Origin: Nitrosomonas mobilis
GTDB lineage: Bacteria; Pseudomonadota; Gammaproteobacteria; Burkholderiales; Nitrosomonadaceae
Length of the DNA: 64,000 bases
Assembly (NCBI RefSeq): GCF_900103035.1
Contig: NZ_FMWO01000056.1
Location: 1-64,000 of the forward strand
Direction: 5' to 3'
Under the pieces are notes generated by a model. The model made no database searches and was not told the origin of the DNA. It worked only from the letters and a program-made list of their open reading frames with translations. The translations under genes were made by a program, and so were the position numbers. Of this stretch, positions 29,954 to 39,728 are shown one piece after another; position 1 is the stretch's first letter, and each line of letters begins with the position of its first letter.

Positions 29954-30185
29954 CTCGCCAATCGCTGGACTCCAGCCGCTTTTGGACGAGAAAATCAGTT
30001 TCAGCGTTTATCTGGACGTAGCCTAAAATAATCCTGTATGCCCAGATAAACGACTACTTAATCCTTTAAGAATTTACAGGAGGAAAAATTTACTCTGCAT
30101 GATATTACCTGGACCCGTCAATCTCGCTGGAATCTAGTGAATTCTTGGGATTTGGTACTGGGTAACACTGCTTGAAACTATGAAA

Positions 30186-30274
30186 TGGTGCCCGGAGCCG
30201 GAATCGAACCGGCACGGACGTTTAGGTCCGAGGGATTTTAAGTCCCTTGTGTCTACCAATTTCACCACCCGGGC
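30186..30274 (-). tRNA. tRNA-Leu (anticodon UAA)
   Basis: An 89-nt cloverleaf with a GCCCGGG acceptor strand, a D-arm with TGGTAGACAC, the anticodon arm GGGACTTAAAATCCC (UAA), a long variable arm and the T-arm GGTTCGATTCC. CCA is encoded. It is last in a Gly-Cys-Leu tRNA operon read leftward. Confidence 0.96.
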
Positions 30275-30293
30275 AATCGAGAGGTATTTTATA

Positions 30294-30367
30294 TGGAGGC
30301 GGGGGTCGGAATCGAACCGGCGTAGACGGCTTTGCAGGCCGCTGCATGACCACTCTGCCACCCCGCC
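30294..30367 (-). tRNA. tRNA-Cys (anticodon GCA)
   Basis: A 74-nt tRNA with acceptor GGCGGGG, anticodon loop CTGCAAA (GCA), T-arm GGTTCGATTCC and encoded CCA. It is the middle gene of the three-tRNA operon. Confidence 0.96.
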
Positions 30368-30412
30368 GAATTCAGGAGCGCCCACCAGGCGATTTTCCAA
30401 GGCATTTCAAAC

Positions 30413-30487
<75 letters not shown>

Positions 30488-30551
30488 TGATTTATGAAAC
30501 TTTATTCCGTAATTACCAATTCTTTCATGGTTACCGGCTGGTAGTCGTGAG

Positions 30552-30579
30552 ATTATAAAGCCACCACCATAATTGTCAA
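30552..30579 (-). promoter_or_regulatory. Consensus sigma-70 promoter of the tRNA operon
   Basis: On the minus strand, a perfect TTGACA (30574-30579) and a perfect TATAAT (30552-30557) are separated by 16 bp. This is the strongest promoter seen in the window and suits stable RNA genes. Confidence 0.88.
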
Positions 30580-30769
30580 GGAATAGCGCCAACATTGTCA
30601 GCGCAAAATAGAAACCCCTCTATGAGCATCCGTATAATTCCCTCATGGTCGTGCGCGCCAAGATGCTTGGCCTACAGCTGCTCAGGGGCGGGTTCAGGTA
30701 AGCGATAGTCGCCATGGTCAGTAGAAAGAACTTTTTCTCGCATTAAATTTCTCAATAAAAACAACAGCA

Positions 30770-31078
30770 TCATATCCTCAAGCGCTCGACGATATGTCCA
30801 TTCTGCAAGTGTGATTCAATAATTTCATCAATATCTTCTTCATCAACATAGGTATACCAGACCGCTTCCGGATAGACGACGATGACGGGCCCTTCTGCGC
30901 AGCGATCCAGGCAGCCGGCGTTATTGATTCTGATTTTCTCCCTGCCGTTGAGTTTAAGCGCCTTGATTTTTGCTTTGGCATAGTCTCGCATGGCTTGTGC
31001 GCCACAATCATTGCAACAGCGCTCACCGTTGTCACGCTGATTAACACAGAAAAAAACGTGGTGCTGATAGTAGCTCAT
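30770..31078 (-). CDS. Thioredoxin-like [2Fe-2S] ferredoxin
   Basis: A 102-aa ferredoxin of the Shethna/NuoE-like fold. Cysteines at 11, 21, 22 and 25 and in the pair GCLDRC (~56-60) supply cluster ligands. AAGG lies 8 nt before the ATG, and it starts 5 nt after the potD stop, so it appears to be the last gene of the potABCD operon. A role in polyamine uptake is not known; the link may be only positional. The 30488-30769 gap holds only the tRNA promoter. Confidence 0.88.
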   Translation of the reverse strand: MSYYQHHVFFCVNQRDNGERCCNDCGAQAMRDYAKAKIKALKLNGREKIRINNAGCLDRCAEGPVIVVYPEAVWYTYVDEEDIDEIIESHLQNGHIVERLRI

Positions 31079-31083
31079 ATCGA

Positions 31084-32193
31084 TTACCTTAGTTTAACTT
31101 CTGTCCAGGTACGGCTTAACAGACGCCGCTGCTTGTGGTCGAGCTCTTTGAGCATTTCCAGCCGGGCAAGCTCGGCAGTATCCGGGAAAATGACGGGGTT
31201 ACTGGAGATATCGGCCCGAATATACTCCTTCGCAGCTCGATTGGGATTGCCGGAGCCTATCAGATTGGTCAATTCAGCCGAGTTTTCCCCTTCGAGCATG
31301 AAATTGATGAACTGGTGCGCGATATCCGGACGACGGCCGCTGTGATGCAGCACCATACTGTCCAGTGAGAGCGTAGCCCCTTCCCGGGGAATCACAAAAT
31401 CCACCATGAACGATCGCCCGGAATTCCGCGCATCCTGTGCCGCCTGGAACATATCGTTCGAGTAGCCATGCGCTACCCACAAGTTGCCAACGGCAAGCTC
31501 ACGAATGTAGCTGGTATTGTTGAACGCTGCCCAGTAGGGTTTGGCGCGAATGATCAGTTCCTTAGCCTGCTGCCAGTGTGAGGGATCGGTATCGTTGACG
31601 CTGTAACCCAGGTAGCTGAGTGCGGCCGCCATCAATTCACGCTGGCTGTCGAGCACCGTTACCCGACCTCTGATTTTCTGCAAATGGATCGGCTCAAATA
31701 TGAGCGCCCAGCTATCTGTTGGCAGATCCAGCTCCTGCATCTTCTCACGGTTGAAACCAATGAGCGTGATGGTAGTAGCATAGGGGACCGAATACTGGTT
31801 GCCAGGATCGAACGCCGTATTCAGGTAAGATTCATTAATATTCTTCAGATTAGGTAGCAGCGTTTTATCCAGTGGTCTGAGCGCACCCTGGCGGATCAGG
31901 GTATCCATGGCATTACCGGTTGGCACCAGCAGATCGTAGCCGGTAGCACCTGCAGCAAGCTTTGCCAGCAGTTCCTCATTGTCGGAATAGTAATCCTGGG
32001 TGACTTGACAGCGACATTGCTGCTCGAAACGGCGTAGCGTTTTAGGATTGATGTAATTGTTCCAGTTGAACAGGCGTAGCACGCCGTCTGCACGGCTGAT
32101 CTGGTTACTGTCAGCTGCTGGTTGCTGTGAGCAACCAGCAAGTAACCCGAGCAAGAGCCATATCAATCCATACAAAATTATGCTTCGGTTCAC
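31084..32193 (-). CDS. potD: Spermidine/putrescine-binding lipoprotein
   Basis: A 369-aa substrate-binding protein of the polyamine ABC importer. The lipobox LLAGC lies at the end of a hydrophobic signal. The mature protein has LRLFNWNNYINPKTL, the PotD/PotF hallmark start, and YDLLVPTG. The start is GTG 32193 with GGAGG 7-8 nt upstream. A ligand cannot be assigned, since PotD and PotF types are hard to tell apart without structure. Confidence 0.93.
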   Translation of the reverse strand: MNRSIILYGLIWLLLGLLAGCSQQPAADSNQISRADGVLRLFNWNNYINPKTLRRFEQQCRCQVTQDYYSDNEELLAKLAAGATGYDLLVPTGNAMDTLIRQGALRPLDKTLLPNLKNINESYLNTAFDPGNQYSVPYATTITLIGFNREKMQELDLPTDSWALIFEPIHLQKIRGRVTVLDSQRELMAAALSYLGYSVNDTDPSHWQQAKELIIRAKPYWAAFNNTSYIRELAVGNLWVAHGYSNDMFQAAQDARNSGRSFMVDFVIPREGATLSLDSMVLHHSGRRPDIAHQFINFMLEGENSAELTNLIGSGNPNRAAKEYIRADISSNPVIFPDTAELARLEMLKELDHKQRRLLSRTWTEVKLR

Positions 32194-32197
32194 GCAC

Positions 32198-32974
32198 CTA
32201 CCTCCCGTGCAGGATGGTTTTGTCGAAACGTGTAGCGAGCATAACCAAGGCGAGTGTCAGCAGCATCAACAATGTGGATACGGCATTAACTTCCGGTGTG
32301 ACCGCAATCTTGATCATGGTGTAAATCTGAATGGGCAGGATCGGTTCCCCAACGCCCTTGGTAAAGAACGTGATCACAAAATCGTCGATCGACAGTGTAA
32401 ATGACATTAATGCACCGGCAATGATAGCTGGCATAATGAGCGGCAAGGTAACCAGCCGGAAAGTCTGCCACGGCGTAGCGCCAAGATCGCGCGCCGCCTC
32501 AAAAATACTTTCATCCATGCCTTGCAGTCGCGCCCGCACAACAATGGCGACAAACCCGATGCTGAACGTGGTGTGGGCGATGATGACGGAAACCAACCCC
32601 AGCGTCATATTCAGCACCTGCAGAAAAAACAGCAACAGGGATACCCCAAGCAGGATTTCCGGCATCGCAACTGGTGTGAAGGCAAGAATTGGCAGGACCT
32701 TGAGACGGTAGCGATGAATCGCCAGCCCCGCCATAGTGCCAAGCGTGGTCGCCAGCACGCTGGCACTCACGGCGATGATGAGCGAATTTCGTGCGGCAAT
32801 CAGCATTTCTTCATTACGGAACAGCTTGCCATACCAGTCGAGGGTAAATCCAACCCATTCCGCGTTAAGACGCGAATCGTTGAACGAGTAGACAACCACG
32901 ACGATCAGCGGAATGTAGAGAAAGGCATACACAAGTATGGCCATCAACCACAACACAAAATTCGGATGTTTCAT
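32198..32974 (-). CDS. potC: Polyamine ABC transporter permease PotC
   Basis: A 258-aa inner-membrane permease with six predicted helices and the EAA loop (EAARDLGATPWQTFRLVTLP) that docks on PotA. The start is ATG 32974, overlapping the potB stop as ATGA. The upstream in-frame reading lies inside potB. Confidence 0.94.
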   Translation of the reverse strand: MKHPNFVLWLMAILVYAFLYIPLIVVVVYSFNDSRLNAEWVGFTLDWYGKLFRNEEMLIAARNSLIIAVSASVLATTLGTMAGLAIHRYRLKVLPILAFTPVAMPEILLGVSLLLFFLQVLNMTLGLVSVIIAHTTFSIGFVAIVVRARLQGMDESIFEAARDLGATPWQTFRLVTLPLIMPAIIAGALMSFTLSIDDFVITFFTKGVGEPILPIQIYTMIKIAVTPEVNAVSTLLMLLTLALVMLATRFDKTILHGR

Positions 32975-33885
32975 GTCGATGTGGAGGATGCTGCAGCACG
33001 TGGACGGGCAAGCCATGCAGCAAGCCCGGCGGTGACGATGACTGCCAGCATCAGCATAATAGAGAGGGTTGAGCCAAACGGCCAGTCACGCGTGCCGAGA
33101 AACTGATCCTTGATCAGATTACCAATCAAGATATCGCTGGTTCCACCGAGAATGTCTGGCACAGCAAACATGCCAAGCACCGGAATGAATACCAGCGCCG
33201 TACCTGAGAACACACCGGGCAACGATTGCGGCCAGGTGACGCGCCAGAAACGTTGCCAGCGGTTAGCGCCCAGATCCTGAGCTGCATCGAGCAACACCGG
33301 ATCATGTTTTTCCAGATTGGTGTAAAGCGGCAGGATCATGAAGGGCAGATGAACATAGACCATCCCGACCAGTACCGCGAACGGTGAAAACAGGAGCATC
33401 ACCGGTGGCAATCCCATCAACGCCAGCAGGCTGTTGACGGCATGATTAAGCGCAGATTCCGGCCCGAGGATAATCATCCAAGCATAAATACGAATCAGGA
33501 AGTTGCTGGCAAACGGCAGGATCACCAGCAGAATCATCAGATTACGATGACGCTTGTCGCTACGGGCAATGAGCAATGCCAGCGGATAGGCAAGCAGTAG
33601 GCAGATCAGGGTACTCGCAGTGGCAACAGCAAAGGATTTCAGAAATATCTCGGCGTAGAGGGTATCGCTGAAAAAGAACTGGTAGGTTTCCAGTGTCAGC
33701 CCATACAAATCCGATGGCGCTCCTGAAACGATGTCGGAAGCACTCAGCGGAGCAAGTCCGCTAAATTCTCCAGGATAGCGAAATGACGTGACGATCATGA
33801 TCAGACTCGGCGCAGCAAAAAACACCAGTAGAAACAACATTGGTGGCAGACTGATGAGCCATTTCATCATATTCCGTCGCTGCAT
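32971..33885 (-). CDS. potB: Polyamine ABC transporter permease PotB
   Basis: A 304-aa permease, the PotC partner, with an EAA-like loop (DAAQDLGANRWQRFWRVTWP). The start is ATG 33885 with GAAGGA 6-8 nt upstream, only 2 nt after potA. The longer TTG reading would overlap potA. Confidence 0.94.
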   Translation of the reverse strand: MQRRNMMKWLISLPPMLFLLVFFAAPSLIMIVTSFRYPGEFSGLAPLSASDIVSGAPSDLYGLTLETYQFFFSDTLYAEIFLKSFAVATASTLICLLLAYPLALLIARSDKRHRNLMILLVILPFASNFLIRIYAWMIILGPESALNHAVNSLLALMGLPPVMLLFSPFAVLVGMVYVHLPFMILPLYTNLEKHDPVLLDAAQDLGANRWQRFWRVTWPQSLPGVFSGTALVFIPVLGMFAVPDILGGTSDILIGNLIKDQFLGTRDWPFGSTLSIMLMLAVIVTAGLAAWLARPRAAASSTST

Positions 33886-33887
33886 GT

Positions 33888-34973
33888 TCAATCCTTCATA
33901 AATTGTACGGCGGCTTCCGGCCAAGTGACAGTCACCGTATCGCCCACTTCAAAGAACCGCGCCACACCAGGGGTTGCGTTTGCCAGCAGAGCTTCCATGC
34001 GAGCACCATTCGTCAGCTCAATTACATAAGTAGTAACATCTCCCACATAGAGAAAATCAAGCACCTTGCCCGCAAACGAATAAATCGTTTCTAATGGTTC
34101 AGTTGTATTGCGCACGCTGATTTGTTCAGGTCGAATTGCGATCACACCCCGGTCACCCATTGCTACGCCTTTTATTGCTGGCAAGGTGATCATTCCAAGC
34201 GACGCAACCTGCAGCTTCATGGAAGCTTCGGTTAGTTGCGTCACCTGTGCGTCCAACAGATTGATCTTGCCGATGAAATCCGCCACAAAACGGCTGGCTG
34301 GCCGGCTGTAGATGATACTGGGCTCATCCAGCTGTTCCACTCGCCCCTTGTTCATGACAGCGACGCGTTGCGACAGCGCGAGCGCCTCATCCTGGGAGTG
34401 CGTGACAAAAATGAAGGTAATGCCGACTTCTTTTTGCAGATTGATCAGTTCACGCTGCAAATCCTCACGCAGTTTCGCATCCAGCGCGCCTAACGGTTCA
34501 TCCAGCAATAGCAGACGAGGACGATTGATCAGCCCGCGCGCGAGTGCGACGCGCTGCTTTTGACCACCGGATAACTCATGCGGATAGCGCTGCGCAAAAG
34601 CAGATAAACGTACCTCTTCAATGGCGCGGCTAACTCGACCAGTTATTTCAGCTGGCGCAACTCTGGCCATTTGCAACGGGAATGCAATATTCTGCGCCAC
34701 GGTCATGTGCGGAAACAGTGCATAACTCTGGAAAACGGTATGAATCGGACGTTTTTCAGGTGCAAGTTGCGTGATATCGTTGCCATCGAGCAGGATCTGA
34801 CCAGAATCCGGCGTGTCAAACCCCGCGATCATGCGCAGCAAGGTTGTTTTTCCACAACCAGATGGTCCCAGCAGGGTAAAAAACTCACCTTTGACGATGG
34901 TCAGACTAATATCATCGACCGCAACAAAGTCATCAAAGCGTCGGGTGAGGTTACGCAGTTCCAATAACGACAT
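33888..34973 (-). CDS. potA: Polyamine ABC transporter ATPase PotA
   Basis: A 361-aa ATPase with Walker A GPSGCGKT (36-43), the signature LSGGQKQRVALARGL, Walker B LLLLDEPLGALD and a C-terminal TOBE domain. It is first in the potABCD-ferredoxin operon. The start is ATG 34973. No clear ribosome site or promoter was identified upstream. Confidence 0.95.
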   Translation of the reverse strand: MSLLELRNLTRRFDDFVAVDDISLTIVKGEFFTLLGPSGCGKTTLLRMIAGFDTPDSGQILLDGNDITQLAPEKRPIHTVFQSYALFPHMTVAQNIAFPLQMARVAPAEITGRVSRAIEEVRLSAFAQRYPHELSGGQKQRVALARGLINRPRLLLLDEPLGALDAKLREDLQRELINLQKEVGITFIFVTHSQDEALALSQRVAVMNKGRVEQLDEPSIIYSRPASRFVADFIGKINLLDAQVTQLTEASMKLQVASLGMITLPAIKGVAMGDRGVIAIRPEQISVRNTTEPLETIYSFAGKVLDFLYVGDVTTYVIELTNGARMEALLANATPGVARFFEVGDTVTVTWPEAAVQFMKD

Positions 34974-35024
34974 AGCCAAACTGAATCAAAAAGGCGGATT
35001 CTAGCAAAATCAGGTTTTCGCGGG

Positions 35025-36539
35025 CTACAAATAAATACTGGCAAGCAACAGAGCTGCCAGGAGTGCCACCAGTAACGCGAGTAAACGGCTTTGCCGCTTT
35101 TCCTGCTTGACGAGTTCTCCGAGCTTATCTTCCAAGCTTTGTGCGCGCTCCTGGCTCAGATTATAGTGCAGTAACCGTGGAAACTGCGGCAGGATCGTTG
35201 CCCAGTTTGGCGCTTCTTTCTGTAACTGGCCGATCAATCCGCGAAACCCGACTTGCTCTGCCATCCAGTTCTCGAGAAAAGGTTTAGCGGTTTTCCACAG
35301 ATCCAGATCCGGATCCAGATCACGCCCCAGTCCTTCAATATTAAGTAAGGTTTTCTGGAGCAAAACCAGTTGCGGCTGAATCTCCACATTGAACTGGCGC
35401 GATGCTTGAAATAAGCGTAGCAGGATACGGCCAAAATAGATTTCCTTGAGTGGTCGATCAAAAATTGGCTCACAGACAGCGCGAATCGCCGCCTCAAAAT
35501 CATCTACGCGGGTATCTCTTGGCGCCCAGCCTGCATCAACATGCGCCTGGGCAACACGCCGATAATCCCGGCGAAAGAAAGCCAGAAAATTCTGTGCGAG
35601 ATAATTTTTGTCTTCATCGCTGAGTGAACCCATAATGCCGAAATCCACTGCGATATAGCGACCATCACTACCCACAAAAATATTACCCGGATGCATATCG
35701 GCATGAAAATAACCATCACGGAATACTTGGGTAAAAAATATTTCAACACCGATGCGTGCGAGCTGAGGAATGTCGATATCCTGTTTGCGCAGCTGGTCAA
35801 CATGACTGATAGGCGTGCCGATCACACGCTCCATGACCATGACTTCCGGATGACAGTAATCCCAGTAGACTTCGGGCACCAGCAGCAAAGGGGAATCGAG
35901 AAAATTACGGCGCAGTTGACTGCAATTGGCCGCCTCGCGAATCAGATCGAGCTCATCTTCCAGATGCCGTGCAAATTCCGAAACTACTTCGCGTAGTTTC
36001 AACCGTTTGCCATCAGGCCAGATCGCTTCCAGCAACCATGCAGCGGTTTCCATCAGGGCAACATCATGCGCAATCACGGGCGCAATGCCAGGGCGAAGAA
36101 TTTTGACCGCAGCCAGTGACCCATTCTGCAAAATCGCATAATGCACCTGCGCAACCGATGCACTGGCAACCGGTGTTTCATTAAATTCGAGAAAAACTTC
36201 GTGAACTGAACGGCCGTAAACAGTTTCCAGAAGGTTGACTGCCTGTTCTGACGGAAACGGCGGAACTCGATCCTGTAGAAAAGCCAGCTCGTCAGCGAAA
36301 TCCGTGGCAAGCAGGTCCCGACGAGTGGAAAGCATTTGCCCGAACTTGATAAAAATTGGCCCCAACGCTTCCAGCGCCAGACGCAATCTTACTGCATGCG
36401 ACAATTTCAGCCCATCACGGAATGGCAACAATCTGCTTATTTTGCAGAGTATGCGCACACGTAATTGACAAAGCACTACCTCATCCAGGCCAAAGCGTAA
36501 GGCAATCAGGATGATTCTAAACAGTCGGAAAAAACGCAT
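35025..36539 (-). CDS. ubiB: Ubiquinone biosynthesis protein kinase-like UbiB
   Basis: A 504-aa atypical kinase of the ABC1/COQ8 family needed for ubiquinone synthesis. The KxGQ motif ([15 protein letters not shown]) is present, the catalytic region [11 protein letters not shown] and the metal site VDFGIMGSL are intact, and two C-terminal helices ([19 protein letters not shown]) anchor it. It is read in the same direction as potA but 51 nt beyond the potA start, so it may form a separate unit. Confidence 0.95.
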   Translation of the reverse strand: MRFFRLFRIILIALRFGLDEVVLCQLRVRILCKISRLLPFRDGLKLSHAVRLRLALEALGPIFIKFGQMLSTRRDLLATDFADELAFLQDRVPPFPSEQAVNLLETVYGRSVHEVFLEFNETPVASASVAQVHYAILQNGSLAAVKILRPGIAPVIAHDVALMETAAWLLEAIWPDGKRLKLREVVSEFARHLEDELDLIREAANCSQLRRNFLDSPLLLVPEVYWDYCHPEVMVMERVIGTPISHVDQLRKQDIDIPQLARIGVEIFFTQVFRDGYFHADMHPGNIFVGSDGRYIAVDFGIMGSLSDEDKNYLAQNFLAFFRRDYRRVAQAHVDAGWAPRDTRVDDFEAAIRAVCEPIFDRPLKEIYFGRILLRLFQASRQFNVEIQPQLVLLQKTLLNIEGLGRDLDPDLDLWKTAKPFLENWMAEQVGFRGLIGQLQKEAPNWATILPQFPRLLHYNLSQERAQSLEDKLGELVKQEKRQSRLLALLVALLAALLLASIYL

Positions 36540-36621
36540 GAGTATTGGCCTGGTTCAAACAGCAGATCAAGAGTTATTTAAAAACTTATTTTTCGATAAC
36601 AATCACATGAATAAACAGAAA

Positions 36622-36760
36622 GGCACCTCTAAAAATCCACATTTCGTCACAATGCTATGTTATTTTGCAAAAATATTTCCTTGCATATCAATTATATGCC
36701 ACGTCAATATTTTTTATTCGCACCTGGTCTTACTTAGAGCTCTGAATTTTTAGAGATACC
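36622..36760. mobile_element. MITE-like element, copy 2 (139 bp), with target duplication
   Basis: Inverted ends GGCACCTCTAAAAATCCA and (complement) GGTATCTCTAAAAATTC bound a non-coding AT-rich interior that aligns along its length with the copy at 19063. A perfect CAGAAA lies directly on both sides (36616-36621 and 36761-36766), evidence of transposition with a 6-bp duplication. The element would need a transposase supplied elsewhere. Confidence 0.85.
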
Positions 36761-36825
36761 CAGAAATCCCCTTGAATATCGCAAACGAACCTGCTTATCG
36801 CATGGTCGGACGCATCATCATATAT

Positions 36826-37290
36826 TCAGATTCGGGCATTCGTCGTGGAGCTATCCTGATTAAGACTGTTACGATTGTAATCTGTTTCAGTTTGGATGCA
36901 GGCAGCAAAGTTCATATTGCCTAGATGCGTGATGATGATATTCGATAACGTCGTATTATTCTGTTGAGCCAGATCCGCCAGAATTTCCCATGCCTGATAG
37001 CTTAGACTGATCGTTTTAAGCGATTGTGACTGCTGGATTTTCTCCTGCATGTCACGTGCGTCTGAGATCGCTTGCCTGAGCTGCTCCCATTGCACATCAT
37101 TCAGCCATTTTTCGCACCAGGCATTCATTCCTTCCGGGTCGATCAAGCTATCCAGATATTCCTGTTTCGCAGTCAACTGTTGTTTCTTATCACCCTCAAT
37201 CCATTGAGACTCCTGATTGAGTTTCTGTTCGACAAAAGTAATAGCAGCATGTCGATCCTGCCGCCGGATGATATATCGGCCTACCCTCAT
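36826..37290 (-). CDS. MatP-like ribbon-helix-helix protein (putative)
   Basis: A 154-aa protein. A central helical part (GMNAWCEKWLNDVQWEQLRQ) is followed by a segment (LKTISLSYQAWEILADLAQQ, then NNTTLSNIIITHL). Its order and spacing resemble the C-terminal half of enterobacterial MatP, where the same layout leads to the ribbon-helix-helix that binds matS. The match is remembered, not computed, and the N-terminus is unlike MatP. ATG 37290 has GGAG 9 nt upstream. ATG 37305 is possible. A perfect 10-bp inverted repeat lies just upstream, fitting self-repression. Other small DNA-binding proteins remain possible. Confidence 0.6.
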   Translation of the reverse strand: MRVGRYIIRRQDRHAAITFVEQKLNQESQWIEGDKKQQLTAKQEYLDSLIDPEGMNAWCEKWLNDVQWEQLRQAISDARDMQEKIQQSQSLKTISLSYQAWEILADLAQQNNTTLSNIIITHLGNMNFAACIQTETDYNRNSLNQDSSTTNARI

Positions 37291-37315
37291 TTTTAGAATC
37301 TCCATTTTTATTTAT

Positions 37316-37340
37316 GGACTGTAGTGAACAACTACAGTCC
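37316..37340. promoter_or_regulatory. Perfect 10-bp inverted repeat upstream of the MatP-like gene
   Basis: GGACTGTAGT and ACTACAGTCC flank a 5-nt spacer, 11 to 35 nt before ATG 37305. It could be an operator for the ribbon-helix-helix protein or a 5'-leader hairpin. No other copy was noticed in the window. Confidence 0.6.
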
Positions 37341-37513
37341 GATATTACAAGGGAATCTCGCTTGAATGCAATGCCAGGTCCTTTGACTGTGTTGCTATTT
37401 GTCACAATTTTTTTCAAGTGGATAAGAAATAAGTTGTGATCACGGTTTTATTCATATGATCGATAGCGCGGTTCATGGAGTAACTTATCAGAAATTTTCT
37501 GAAAGGAACCACA

Positions 37514-39631
37514 ATGAGTGCTGATCTTGAGCAGTTTTACCAGATATTTTTTGAGGAAGCCAGCGAACTGCTGACGGAGATGGACACCCGTCTGCTTGAG
37601 CTGGACATGCACTCCCCTGAGCCAGAAAACCTGAATGCCATTTTTAGGGTAGCACATTCCATCAAAGGCGGTGCCGACACGTTTGGTTTTACGGACATGG
37701 CCGAGATGACTCACATGCTGGAATCACTACTGGACAAGTTACGCAAGGGTGAATTGACGCTGTGCAGCGAAATGGTTGATGCTTTTTTACAAGCGAGTGA
37801 TGTTCTGAAACAGCAATTGAATGACCATAGTGGTAAAGGGCAGGTCAATGCAGATGAGGCAAGGCTTGCTTCTCAAAAATTGAAGGAGTTGATGACCACG
37901 ACTGCTACGGAGGAAGCCATCCCCACTGCGCTGGCAGCCACATCTGCTGCAGCAGAATTGAATAGAATGGCCGGATCTGTTCTGAGCAAAGCGCCAGACG
38001 AACAACCGGTTTCATCAACCAGGAGCAGTACAACCAAAGAAATTTCCACAAAAATACCGGTCACATATCGCATCAATTTTTCCTGCCAGGACTTGAGCGA
38101 GGCGGTAATGACGAAACTACTGACTAACCTGGCACGTCAAGGCAGTCTTGAAAATTTGAATAACCCGCAGCAGCAGGATAGCTGCTGCCTGAAACTTACC
38201 ACGATGGAGAGTGAGGAAGACATCTGGGAAACATTGGCTTTTATTGTTGACCCTGTCACTCTGGCTATCGAAGCCGAAGCAATTGCTCAAGAACCCGCTG
38301 ACAATATCGCGCCCGCGGCTGACAAACCGGCTGTAATGATGGATGTGCCGCCAAACGGAACGACTACTGAAACCATTAAGAATGGTCACTCAAACTCATC
38401 AATTAAAACGACACCAGAGCCAGCCAGGCCCAAGGCGGCGGCCAGCAGCGAATCTTCTTCCATTCGCGTCAGTATTGAGAAAGTCGACCAGATGATCAAT
38501 CTCGTCGGTGAGCTCGTCATCACACAGGCAATGCTGGCGCAAACCGCCTCACAGATTACCCCCGTCATTCATGAAAGACTACTGAATGGCTTGAACCAGC
38601 TTGAGCGCAATACCCGCGATCTGCAAAAATCCGTAATGTCAATCCGCATGATGCCCATCAGTTTTGTCTTCAGCCGTTTTCCCAGGGTGGTGCGTGATGT
38701 CGCCGCCAAACTGGGCAAGAAGGTCGAACTAAAAACAGTTGGAGAAGGCACCGAATTGGATAAGGGTTTAATCGAAAAAATTACCGATCCGTTAACCCAT
38801 CTGATCCGTAACAGTCTCGACCATGGTATCGAATCACCGGAAAAAAGAGTGGCCCTAGGTAAACCTGCTCAGGGAACGATTACGCTGCGCGCCTCCCATC
38901 AGGGTGGAAGCATCGTTATTGAAGTATCCGATGATGGCGCCGGGCTCAATCGGGAAAGAATCCTGAGCAAGGCATGTGAACGGGGTTTGCCTGTCAGCGA
39001 AACCATGTCCGATCAGGAAGTATGGATGCTGATTTTTGAAGCAGGATTTTCAACTACAGAGATCGTGACCGATGTCTCCGGTCGTGGTGTCGGCATGGAT
39101 GTGGTCAAACGAAATATTCATGCCTTGGGAGGGCGTGTTGAGATTGATTCTTCTCTCGGACAGGGTACGAAGATTTCCATTCGTCTGCCGTTGACGCTGG
39201 CGATCCTGGATGGGCTATCCGTCGCTGTTGGAGATCAATTATTCGTCGTACCACTCACCTATATTACCGAGTCGCTCAAGCCACAGGCAGCGGATATTCG
39301 TACCGTCAGAGGCCTGGGCCGCGTGGTGCAGGTGCGCGGGGAATATCTTCCTGTCATTGCGCTGCATGAAGTGCTGGGTTTACAGCCAGCCATGACACAG
39401 ATTCATGACGGCATTCTGATCATTCTTGATGCCGAGGGTAGCAAAGTAGCCATGCTTGTCGATACGCTGGCCGGGCAACATCAGTTTGTTATCAAAAGTC
39501 TGGAGAGTAACTATCGCCGGGTACAAGGCGTATCTGGCGCAACCATCATGGGTGATGGCCGCGTTGCGTTGATACTGGATGCAGCCGCACTGGTCAGCAT
39601 GGTCAAGCGAACACTGGTTGATGCCGCCTGA
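37514..39631 (+). CDS. cheA: Chemotaxis histidine kinase CheA
   Basis: A 705-aa kinase. The HPt domain carries phospho-acceptor His48 (FRVAHSIKGGADTFGF). A variable linker/P2-like section (~135-310) follows, then the dimerisation domain (IRVSIEKVDQMINLVGELVI), an HATPase domain (LIRNSLDHGIESP, DDGAGLNRERI, GRGVGMDVVKRNI) and a C-terminal CheW-like domain. No receiver domain is fused. AAAGGAA precedes the ATG. It leads the che cluster. Its receiver partner CheY is not in the window. Confidence 0.96.
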   Translation: MSADLEQFYQIFFEEASELLTEMDTRLLELDMHSPEPENLNAIFRVAHSIKGGADTFGFTDMAEMTHMLESLLDKLRKGELTLCSEMVDAFLQASDVLKQQLNDHSGKGQVNADEARLASQKLKELMTTTATEEAIPTALAATSAAAELNRMAGSVLSKAPDEQPVSSTRSSTTKEISTKIPVTYRINFSCQDLSEAVMTKLLTNLARQGSLENLNNPQQQDSCCLKLTTMESEEDIWETLAFIVDPVTLAIEAEAIAQEPADNIAPAADKPAVMMDVPPNGTTTETIKNGHSNSSIKTTPEPARPKAAASSESSSIRVSIEKVDQMINLVGELVITQAMLAQTASQITPVIHERLLNGLNQLERNTRDLQKSVMSIRMMPISFVFSRFPRVVRDVAAKLGKKVELKTVGEGTELDKGLIEKITDPLTHLIRNSLDHGIESPEKRVALGKPAQGTITLRASHQGGSIVIEVSDDGAGLNRERILSKACERGLPVSETMSDQEVWMLIFEAGFSTTEIVTDVSGRGVGMDVVKRNIHALGGRVEIDSSLGQGTKISIRLPLTLAILDGLSVAVGDQLFVVPLTYITESLKPQAADIRTVRGLGRVVQVRGEYLPVIALHEVLGLQPAMTQIHDGILIILDAEGSKVAMLVDTLAGQHQFVIKSLESNYRRVQGVSGATIMGDGRVALILDAAALVSMVKRTLVDAA

Positions 39632-39728
39632 TTTTAAGAGACACCTCAAAAAGATCAAATTCCTGAGGCAATATGCCGTTTAGAACTTTTCCGAAACATG
39701 CTTATAAAAGGAAAGAGGAGCAAGTGCC

